DNA of 6,291 nucleotides from NCBI GenBank assembly GCA_945861845.1, contig CAMAWS010000211.1, positions 1-6,291 of the forward strand, written 5' to 3'. The position numbers and the translations under genes were made by a program. The stretch comes from Candidatus Sulfopaludibacter sp. SbA3. Its GTDB lineage: Bacteria; Acidobacteriota; Terriglobia; 20CM-2-55-15. The notes under the pieces were generated by a model. That model had not been told where the DNA came from, ran no database searches, and saw nothing but the letters and a program-made list of their open reading frames with translations. Of the stretch, positions 1 to 5,274 are shown piece by piece (positions within the stretch are counted from its first letter, which is position 1; every line of letters begins with the position of its first letter).

Positions 1-1
1 C

Positions 2-1882
2 AACGAACTGAAGGAGGATTTCAACTTCCGCGATACCGACGGCATCACCGTCCTTCTCGATCCGCTGCACGACCGGCGCTCCGGATTCACATTCGGCACC
101 AATCCCGCCGGCGCCAAACGCGACGGCCAGCTCGCCAACGACGGCGGACAGAACAACGATTTCGACAACGTCTGGGACGTTCGAGTCAGCGTGAATGAAG
201 ACAACTGGACCGCCGAATACATGATCCCTTTCAAGAGCCTGCGATTCCGCGACACGCCGAAGCAGGAATGGGGAGTCAATTTCAGCCGGCGCCTCCTTCG
301 CAGCAACGAAGAGAGCATGTGGTCTCCGATTCCGGTTCGTTTTTCAGCGATCAAGATTTCGCTAGCTGGAACGCTTGTCGGGATCGAGAACATAAAGCAG
401 GGACGCAACCTGAAGGTGAAGCCATTCATGACCGCCGGGGTCACGCAGGTGCGCGCCGGCGACCAGATGCGAACCATTCGATCGCTGGGAAAGTTCTCAG
501 GCACGGAAAGAGGATATGACGGCGGAGTGGACATGAAGTATGGGCTCTCGCCATCGCTGACGCTCGACGCGACGTATCGCACGGACTTTGCGCAGGTGGA
601 AGTCGATCAACAGCAGGTGAATCTCACGCGGTTCAATCTTTTCTTCCCGGAGAAGCGCGATTTCTTTCTCGAAAACGCCGGCACGTTCGCCATCGGCGGC
701 GGAGCCTTTGCATTCAATCAAAACAACATGCTTCCCTTTTTCAGCCGGCGAATCGGCCTTAGCGCGAGCGGAACTCCGATTCCAATCGTTGGCGGGGCGA
801 GAGTCTCGGGAAAGGCGGGCCAATACGACTTCGGTCTCCTGACCATGAAAACCGAGAGTCTCGGCTCAACACCATCGAATACCTACATCGTTGGCCGATT
901 GAAGCGAAATATCCTCACAAGATCCTGGTTCGGCGGCATTCTGACCAACCGCGACTCGACCCGGCCCGGCGACTATAACCGCGTGTACGGCCCCGACGCG
1001 CATTTCGTGTTTCTCAACAAGCTGGAGTTCGACTCTTACCTGCTCAAAAGCGATACGCCCGGCCTGAAAGGCAAGAACCAGGCGCGGCGATTTGCGACCG
1101 GATGGCGCGACGATGAATTCCTCATCTCGGCTGAGTACAACGCGGTGCAGACGAATTTCAATCCGGAAGCCGGGTTTGTCCGCCGCAGGGACAATACGAA
1201 TTACGCGGGTGAATTCACGTGGAAACCACTGCTGCGGCGCAGCGAGTCCATTCGAAACCTGAGCTTCGGAACGTCCCTGGACTATTTCAACGGGGGCAAC
1301 GGGAAAATCGAAACGCGCGAAGAGGGGGCAACCGCAGGAATCACATTCGAGAACAACGCATTCATCAATGTTGGCATGACCCAGACGTTTGACCGGCTGG
1401 TCCGCCCGACTCTCATCCAGCGAATCGCCATTCCTGCGGGCGATTTTCAATACCGCCAGTATTCCGCGAGCTTCAATACCAGTCAGAGCGAGAAGCTAAG
1501 CGGAACCGGTGGCGTAAACTGGGGCGAATTCTGGAACGGCCACCGCAAGTCGTACAACGCCGGCCTGGGATTGAAGCCGAACTACCGTTTGAACTTTGCT
1601 CTGAATTACACCCGCGATCGAATCGAGCTGCCGGCAGGAACGTCAACGTCGGACCTGGTGGGAACGCGTTTTATCTATGGATTCAGCCCGCGGTCATTCG
1701 TGAACGCATTCGTTCAATACAACGGACAGACCCACGAAGTCAGTACGAACATCCGGTTCAATATTACGTATCGGCCGCTGAGCGATTTGTACCTCGTTTA
1801 CAACGATCGGCGCGACTCGCGCAACGGCGAACCCGTCGAGCGCGCGTTCGTCGTGAAGCTGACGAACCTGTTCAATTTCTAG
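2..1882 (+). CDS. DUF5916 outer-membrane protein with CBM9-like N-terminal region (5' partial)
   Basis: The reading frame is open from base 2 to the TAG at 1880-1882 and shows 626 residues. The start lies before the window, so the in-frame GTG at 191 is internal. Visible residues 1-80 look like the end of the family-9 carbohydrate-binding-like domain that precedes DUF5916: DPLHDRRSGFTFGTNPAGA, then a W-rich stretch and WTAEYMIPFKSLRF. The DUF5916 signature follows at about residues 194-224, TDFAQVEVDQQQVNLTRF and FFPEKRDFFLE. The rest alternates short aromatic and polar strands and ends in LTNLFNF. A C-terminal Phe is typical of beta-barrel outer-membrane proteins. Full-length members are usually some 700-850 residues (from memory), so roughly 100-200 residues are missing. 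The family is assumed to sit in the outer membrane; its substrate is unknown and no catalytic residues can be assigned. The gene converges on the PEBP-like gene and is not obviously linked to the rightward operon. Confidence 0.88.
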   Translation, partial: NELKEDFNFRDTDGITVLLDPLHDRRSGFTFGTNPAGAKRDGQLANDGGQNNDFDNVWDVRVSVNEDNWTAEYMIPFKSLRFRDTPKQEWGVNFSRRLLRSNEESMWSPIPVRFSAIKISLAGTLVGIENIKQGRNLKVKPFMTAGVTQVRAGDQMRTIRSLGKFSGTERGYDGGVDMKYGLSPSLTLDATYRTDFAQVEVDQQQVNLTRFNLFFPEKRDFFLENAGTFAIGGGAFAFNQNNMLPFFSRRIGLSASGTPIPIVGGARVSGKAGQYDFGLLTMKTESLGSTPSNTYIVGRLKRNILTRSWFGGILTNRDSTRPGDYNRVYGPDAHFVFLNKLEFDSYLLKSDTPGLKGKNQARRFATGWRDDEFLISAEYNAVQTNFNPEAGFVRRRDNTNYAGEFTWKPLLRRSESIRNLSFGTSLDYFNGGNGKIETREEGATAGITFENNAFINVGMTQTFDRLVRPTLIQRIAIPAGDFQYRQYSASFNTSQSEKLSGTGGVNWGEFWNGHRKSYNAGLGLKPNYRLNFALNYTRDRIELPAGTSTSDLVGTRFIYGFSPRSFVNAFVQYNGQTHEVSTNIRFNITYRPLSDLYLVYNDRRDSRNGEPVERAFVVKLTNLFNF

Positions 1883-1885
1883 GCG

Positions 1886-1906
1886 ATGAGCCGAATGACT
1901 CATTTT
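1886..1906 (+). terminator. Possible weak terminator between convergent genes
   Basis: The 23-bp gap after the DUF5916 stop codon holds ATGAG and CTCAT separated by 8 nt, followed by TTTT (1903-1906). The 5-bp stem is short and only moderately stable, and the T-run is brief. Its position between two convergent stop codons fits a terminator, but it could be chance. Confidence 0.25.
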
Positions 1907-2508
1907 CAGCCCGCAGAACGCAGACCGACCAGTTCTCCATAACCAAGAACGTGCCCTTCGATTGCGTTGAGCACGCCGGCCTTGTCGCTGGATGCGGGAG
2001 CAATCATGGGTACATCGAGCGCATAGATCCGGAACTCATATTCGTGCTGCCCGAGCGGCGGACAAGGCGGGATGTAAGCCTTTGTTCCGCCAATGCCCGC
2101 GCCGACAAGGATGTCGAATCTTGCGAGCTTTTCAGGCGTGGAGTCCTGAGGGATTTCCCTGAAGTCCCTGGGGATGTTGTAAACGACCCAGTGCGGCACG
2201 GCGAAGAGCCTCAGGCTGGGCGATGGCGCATCCCAGTCGGTTGCAAGCAGGACGTACGACTGCACGTTCTCCGGACCGCCGTTCCAGGCGATGTCCGGCG
2301 AAATCCCTGCGCCACGGCAGGAAAACTGACCCGGAATGTCTCCACGCTCCTTGAAATTCTTGCTGCTCATCTGAATGGACCGAGGCAGTGTTGCATGGAA
2401 CGCCGTGTCGGCCTTGCGCGCATTGGCGGCGGTAACGGCCAGCACAATGGCGGCAGCCACGAGCAAGAGCGGAACAATCCATAACAGGTGTTTCAGTCGT
2501 TTTTTCAT
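1906..2508 (-). CDS. YbhB/YbcL-type PEBP (Raf kinase inhibitor-like) protein with N-terminal membrane segment
   Basis: A 200-residue protein of the phosphatidylethanolamine-binding protein family. Family blocks appear in order: GDIPGQFSCRGAGISPDIAW (about 56-75), DWDAP (91-95, the usual D-P-D-A-P ligand-site motif with Trp in place of Pro), HWVVYNIP (106-113), YIPPCPPLGQHEYEFRIYAL (145-164) and HVLGYGELVGLR (186-197). E. coli YbhB is a cytoplasmic protein of about 158 residues. This one adds an N-terminus with three basic residues and a hydrophobic run at about 8-28, ending AANA-RK, so it is either secreted or anchored in the inner membrane facing the periplasm. The ATG is supported by GAGGG on the minus strand (complement of 2512-2516), 7-8 nt upstream. 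The role of bacterial PEBP homologues is poorly defined, so none is assigned. It is transcribed divergently from the metallo-hydrolase gene, and no clear promoter of its own was seen. Confidence 0.9.
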   Translation of the reverse strand: MKKRLKHLLWIVPLLLVAAAIVLAVTAANARKADTAFHATLPRSIQMSSKNFKERGDIPGQFSCRGAGISPDIAWNGGPENVQSYVLLATDWDAPSPSLRLFAVPHWVVYNIPRDFREIPQDSTPEKLARFDILVGAGIGGTKAYIPPCPPLGQHEYEFRIYALDVPMIAPASSDKAGVLNAIEGHVLGYGELVGLRSAG

Positions 2509-2558
2509 AAGACCCTCTAAATGGTTTGCCTGGTTTTGACGACGTTACCACAGGTTTC

Positions 2559-2588
2559 TTGACCGCCCAAAGCCAACGAAGATAGAAT
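2559..2588 (+). promoter_or_regulatory. Sigma70-type promoter for the metallo-hydrolase gene and downstream operon
   Basis: TTGACC (2559-2564) is followed after 18 bp by TAGAAT (2583-2588); each box matches the consensus at five of six positions. Transcription would start near 2595, giving a leader of about 40 nt that includes the ribosome-binding site at 2618-2626. It lies in the divergent intergenic region facing the first gene of the rightward run. A second TTGACG at 2536-2541 has no matching -10 box. Confidence 0.5.
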
Positions 2589-2617
2589 CGCGGCGCTATT
2601 CTTCTATTCCATTCCCG

Positions 2618-2626
2618 AAAGGAAGG
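2618..2626 (+). promoter_or_regulatory. Ribosome-binding site of the metallo-hydrolase gene
   Basis: The purine run AAAGGAAGG ends 7 nt before the ATG at 2634 and fixes that start over the second in-frame ATG at 2640. It is listed separately because AAAGGAAGGTT (2618-2628) is exactly complementary to AACCTTCCTTT (3566-3576), just after this gene's stop codon. Confidence 0.75.
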
Positions 2627-2633
2627 TTACTCA

Positions 2634-3554
2634 ATGAAAATGAAGTTCGGAGTCCTGCTGCTCACCATGTTTGTGCTCAATGCTCTTGTCGTCCCAGGCG
2701 CGTTCGCTCAGGAATCTCCCCGGCCAGCCGGCCTGGGCGAGAATAATGCGAAGGCCGTAACGCCGTTCAAGATGTTCGACAACCTCTATTACGTAGGGCT
2801 CGATTTCGTCTGCGCCTACGTGATTCAGACCAACGACGGCCTGATCCTTGTCGACACGTTGTTCGACTCGTTCTGGGATACGACGGCAAAGGGCATGCAG
2901 GCCGTGGGCCTGAAACCCGGCGACGTCAAGTACATCATCATTACCCACGGTCATGACGACCACTATGCCGGCCTCAAGAAGTTCAAGGCAACCTACGCTC
3001 CCAACGCGCGCGTGATGATGACGGAAGCGGACTGGGCATTGATGGAAAGCACGCTGCAAAAGGCGGGTGCTGAAGCAGTCGCGGCGAAGGGCGTTGCGCG
3101 AGACATGATCGTCAAGGACGGCGACGAACTGAAGCTCGGAACGACAACCGTGAAAATGTATATCACGCCGGGCCACACTGAAGGTTCACTGTCACTTGTC
3201 TACAACGTAACCGAAGGCGGCAAGACTTATCAGGTATTCAACTGGGCAGGCCCAACGCTCCAGAGCCCGGAAATCCCGGTGATGGAGAAGTTCCTTGCCA
3301 GCACCAGGCGCATCCAGGGTCTGGCGAAGGACTCCCAGGTATGGCTTCACAGCCATCCGTGGTCGGTGAGCTTCTTCCAGAAATACGAAAAGCTAAAGGC
3401 CCGCAAGGCCGGAGAGCCGAACCCGTACATTAACCCCTCGGAAATCCCCGTATTTCTGCAGGGCCGCGTAACCGACACGGAAAAGAGAATTGCCGAAACC
3501 AAGGCGCGGCCGGCTGGCGCTCCACAGCGCGGTAATCGCGGCGCTGGTAACTAG
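2634..3554 (+). CDS. Secreted metallo-beta-lactamase-fold hydrolase, subclass B3-like
   Basis: A 306-residue protein. Residues 1-25 form a Sec signal peptide (MKMKFGVLLL start, AFA-QE cleavage). The metallo-beta-lactamase fold follows, with the zinc motif THGHDDHYAG (H105, H107, D109, H110), the third-ligand motif ITPGHTEGS (H181) and WLHSHPW near the end. H241 in the last motif fits the position of the late histidine (H263) that defines the B3 beta-lactamase site; H239 is the alternative. The segment VFNWAGPTLQ (201-210) has no Cys or Asp of the other subclasses, again as in B3. All six likely zinc ligands are present, so it should be an active hydrolase exported to the periplasm. The substrate could be a beta-lactam, a lactone or another ester and cannot be told from sequence. 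A Lys/Arg/Gly-rich tail (about 286-306) lies beyond the fold. It is the first gene of the rightward run of four exported proteins. Confidence 0.9.
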   Translation: MKMKFGVLLLTMFVLNALVVPGAFAQESPRPAGLGENNAKAVTPFKMFDNLYYVGLDFVCAYVIQTNDGLILVDTLFDSFWDTTAKGMQAVGLKPGDVKYIIITHGHDDHYAGLKKFKATYAPNARVMMTEADWALMESTLQKAGAEAVAAKGVARDMIVKDGDELKLGTTTVKMYITPGHTEGSLSLVYNVTEGGKTYQVFNWAGPTLQSPEIPVMEKFLASTRRIQGLAKDSQVWLHSHPWSVSFFQKYEKLKARKAGEPNPYINPSEIPVFLQGRVTDTEKRIAETKARPAGAPQRGNRGAGN

Positions 3555-3565
3555 TTTCCAAAAGA

Positions 3566-3578
3566 AACCTTCCTTTTG
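3566..3578 (+). other. Stretch after the metallo-hydrolase stop codon complementary to that gene's ribosome-binding site
   Basis: AACCTTCCTTT (3566-3576) is the exact reverse complement of AAAGGAAGGTT (2618-2628). In RNA the pairing would extend through U3577-G2617 (wobble) and G3578-C2616, making 13 consecutive pairs. It begins 12 nt after the stop codon and just before the strong hairpin at 3581-3608. Long-range pairing that masks translation initiation is one reading; chance similarity in purine-rich sequence is the other. Confidence 0.3.
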
Positions 3579-3580
3579 AT

Positions 3581-3608
3581 CATTGGGAACCCGAAAGGGT
3601 TCCCAATG
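3581..3608 (+). promoter_or_regulatory. Perfect 12-bp inverted repeat with GAAA loop (leader hairpin, terminator/attenuator or operator)
   Basis: CATTGGGAACCC (3581-3592), GAAA (3593-3596) and GGGTTCCCAATG (3597-3608) form a flawless stem closed by C-G over a GNRA tetraloop, a very stable RNA fold. It sits in the 81-bp gap between the metallo-hydrolase and the fused gene. What follows is TATTATTGG rather than a true T-run, so it would be a leaky terminator at best; an attenuator or mRNA-processing/stability element is plausible. Alternatively TATTAT (3609-3614) could be a -10 box, which would place the palindrome over the -35 region as an operator or activator site. The ribosome-binding site of the fused gene begins 15 nt after it. 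Confidence 0.6.
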
Positions 3609-3635
3609 TATTATTGGCCGCACGGAGGAACCCCG

Positions 3636-4745
3636 ATGAGGTACGTCTTTTATCTCTCAGCCATAATTGTTGTTCTTTGTCTGGCAACTGCGCCGGCGTC
3701 GGCGCACCATGTCATCGCCGCAAAGTTCGATCCTGCCAAGTCGACCACGCTCAGGGGGATGGTCACCGCTGTGGACTGGCTGAATCCTCACGTCCACATC
3801 TTCATGGATGTTCAGGCTGGGAATACGGTCACAAACTGGGCCATCGAATTGGAAAGCCAACTGGACCTTCAACGAAGCGGCTGGAAGCGGGACACGTTGA
3901 AACCCGGGGATGCCATCACTGTTCAAGGCATTACGGCAAGAGACGGAAGCAAACAAGCCTGGGGCAACTCGGTTACCGTCACCAATGGAGGACGCCAGGT
4001 CTTAACCGTCTCTCCGGTGACGCGCCCAACGGCAACAGCACGGCCAACGCCTCGCGGCGCAGATGGAAAGCCAAGGCTGGGAGCCCTTCCCGGCGAAAGA
4101 GGATATTGGGTGAATTCCAGTCCCGGCCTGCTGATGCAGACTGGAGCCAATGTCCAGGCGGATGCCGATGGCCTTTTGCGCAATATCGCTGACGTCGACA
4201 AGGTGGCTCCGTTCCAGAGATGGGCCCGGGACCTGTTCGAACTGCGCCAGCGCAACTTCCTGAAAGACGACCCGATGTTCCTGTTCTGCAAGCCGCAAGG
4301 CGGACCGCGCCAGTTTCAGACGCGTCACGGCATTCAGTTTATTGAAGACCCTGACGTGAAACGAATCCTCGTCCTCATGGGCGGCGGGAATCGCAATTGG
4401 CGCTATATCTATACGGACGGACGGCCGCAGCTTGGCCCTGCCGATGGGGATCCCGAAAAACCAGTTTACTTTGGCCGCGCGGTCTCTCACTGGGAGGGCG
4501 ATACGCTGGTCGTCGATACGAAACGCTTCAACGAAGAATTCTGGTTCAGCAACGGCGGCGTCCCGCACACTTTACAGCTTCACCTGATAGAACGGATATC
4601 ACGGCCCGACTTCAATACCTTGAGGTACGACGTCACAATTGACGATCCATCCGCATACACAAAAACGTGGACTGCCGGGTGGACCCTTCAGTGGGTTCCA
4701 GGCGCTGAACCCACGGAATACCTGTGCCAGGACAACAGGCCGTAG
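3636..4745 (+). CDS. Secreted two-domain protein: DUF6152 fused to a 'HWEGDTLVVDT' domain
   Basis: A 369-residue protein. The ATG at 3636 is chosen because GGAGG (3624-3628) lies 7 nt upstream and a signal peptide begins there. The longer TTG start at 3576 would translate through the GAAA hairpin and bury the signal. Residues 1-23 are the signal, cleaved at ASA-HH, with no lipobox. DUF6152 covers about 24-120: HHVIAAKFDP, LRGMVTAVDWLNPHVHIF, NWAIELE, then WKRDTLKPGDAITVQG. A Pro/Thr/Arg-rich linker (about 124-142) joins it to the second domain (about 143-369): GKPRLGALPGERGYW, PFQRWARDL, CKPQGGPRQF (C218), YIYTDGRP, VSHWEGDTLVVDT, IDDPSAYTKTW and EYLCQDN (C364). The next two genes encode the same two domains separately and in the same order. 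It ends right after the second Cys and lacks the longer tail of the stand-alone copy. Export to the periplasm is clear; the function is unknown to me. Confidence 0.88.
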   Translation: MRYVFYLSAIIVVLCLATAPASAHHVIAAKFDPAKSTTLRGMVTAVDWLNPHVHIFMDVQAGNTVTNWAIELESQLDLQRSGWKRDTLKPGDAITVQGITARDGSKQAWGNSVTVTNGGRQVLTVSPVTRPTATARPTPRGADGKPRLGALPGERGYWVNSSPGLLMQTGANVQADADGLLRNIADVDKVAPFQRWARDLFELRQRNFLKDDPMFLFCKPQGGPRQFQTRHGIQFIEDPDVKRILVLMGGGNRNWRYIYTDGRPQLGPADGDPEKPVYFGRAVSHWEGDTLVVDTKRFNEEFWFSNGGVPHTLQLHLIERISRPDFNTLRYDVTIDDPSAYTKTWTAGWTLQWVPGAEPTEYLCQDNRP

Positions 4746-4755
4746 GTTAAATTTG

Positions 4756-4784
4756 TTGACACATTCGAGCTACTCGAAAACACT
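4756..4784 (+). promoter_or_regulatory. Possible promoter with an operator-like palindrome in its spacer
   Basis: A consensus -35 box TTGACA (4756-4761) lies in the 76-bp gap before the stand-alone DUF6152 gene. At 17 bp the -10 position reads AACACT (4779-4784), a poor match (three of six), so activity is uncertain. The spacer contains the perfect palindrome TTCGAG-CTA-CTCGAA (4764-4778), placed where a repressor or activator dimer could bind. If real, it would let the split gene pair be transcribed apart from the upstream genes. Confidence 0.3.
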
Positions 4785-4821
4785 AGTTGAAATATTCGCA
4801 AGCCCTAGGAGGAATTAACCG

Positions 4822-5223
4822 ATGAACCTTCGTATAGTTGCCAGCTTAGCCGTGGTTTTCAGCCTGCTTCTGTCAGCGGTGCCTCTAATCGCGCACCATG
4901 CCTTTGCGACTGAGTTTGATGCATCAAAACCATTCACCAGAAGAGGTATTGTCACGAAGCTCGAATGGACCAATCCCCACGTGTGGTTCTACGTCAACGT
5001 GAAGACCGAAAAAGGAACAATCGAAAACTGGGGCTTTGAAATGGGCGGACCGGGAGCTCTGGGAAACCAGGGATGGAACCGGAACACCTTGAAGATCGGA
5101 GACGAAGTAGTCGTCGAAGGCAGTTTGGCACGGGCTGGAAACAACAAGGGCAACGCCAGAGCTGTAACGATGGTGAAAAGCGGTCAGAAACTCGGCGCGG
5201 CATCCAGCGAGACTCAACAGTAA
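4822..5223 (+). CDS. Secreted DUF6152 family protein (stand-alone)
   Basis: A 133-residue protein with a signal peptide (residues 1-24, cleavage LIA-HH) and a single DUF6152 domain: HHAFATEFDA (25-34), RRGIVTKLEWTNPHVWFYVN (40-59), NWGFEMGGPGALG (69-81), WNRNTLKIGDEVVVEGSLAR (85-104) and NARAVTM (111-117). It aligns along its length with residues 24-120 of the preceding fused protein, so the two are paralogues. The mature chain would begin His-His and is probably a small beta-rich periplasmic protein; the family function is unknown. The start is supported by AGGAGG (4807-4812), 9 nt upstream. The next gene begins 51 bp later with its own strong ribosome-binding site, which suggests co-transcription. 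The short tail after about residue 120 is polar and probably disordered. Confidence 0.9.
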   Translation: MNLRIVASLAVVFSLLLSAVPLIAHHAFATEFDASKPFTRRGIVTKLEWTNPHVWFYVNVKTEKGTIENWGFEMGGPGALGNQGWNRNTLKIGDEVVVEGSLARAGNNKGNARAVTMVKSGQKLGAASSETQQ

Positions 5224-5274
5224 GACTGTCGTTCGCTTTAGCACCCGCACATTCGAGAAGAAGGAGGTTCTAAC

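Noticed and set aside
11..17. AAGGAGG resembling a ribosome-binding site
   Set aside because: It lies in the DUF5916 reading frame (coding LKED) with no start codon at a suitable distance.
866..1450. Minus-strand ORF inside the DUF5916 gene
   Set aside because: The plus-strand frame continues as one barrel protein across it; no motif or ribosome-binding site supports the antisense frame.
191..1882. The GTG at 191 as the start of the DUF5916 gene
   Set aside because: The frame stays open back to base 2 and encodes conserved CBM9-like sequence (DPLHDRRSGFTFGTNPAGA), so the gene begins before the window.
1951..2484. Plus-strand ORF opposite the PEBP-like gene
   Set aside because: It has Cys/Arg-rich composition and no recognisable motif, and the opposite strand has clear PEBP motifs; it is an antisense shadow.
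2132..2551. Second minus-strand ORF overlapping the PEBP-like gene in another frame
   Set aside because: It reads the same bases out of frame and has no family features.
2509..2633. A promoter for the PEBP-like gene on the minus strand
   Set aside because: The best candidate, TTGGGC-17-TAACGT, matches consensus too weakly to list as a feature.
3576..3635. A 20-residue upstream extension of the fused gene from a TTG codon
   Set aside because: It would translate through the GAAA hairpin and push the signal peptide inward; the ATG at 3636 has GGAGG at the right spacing.
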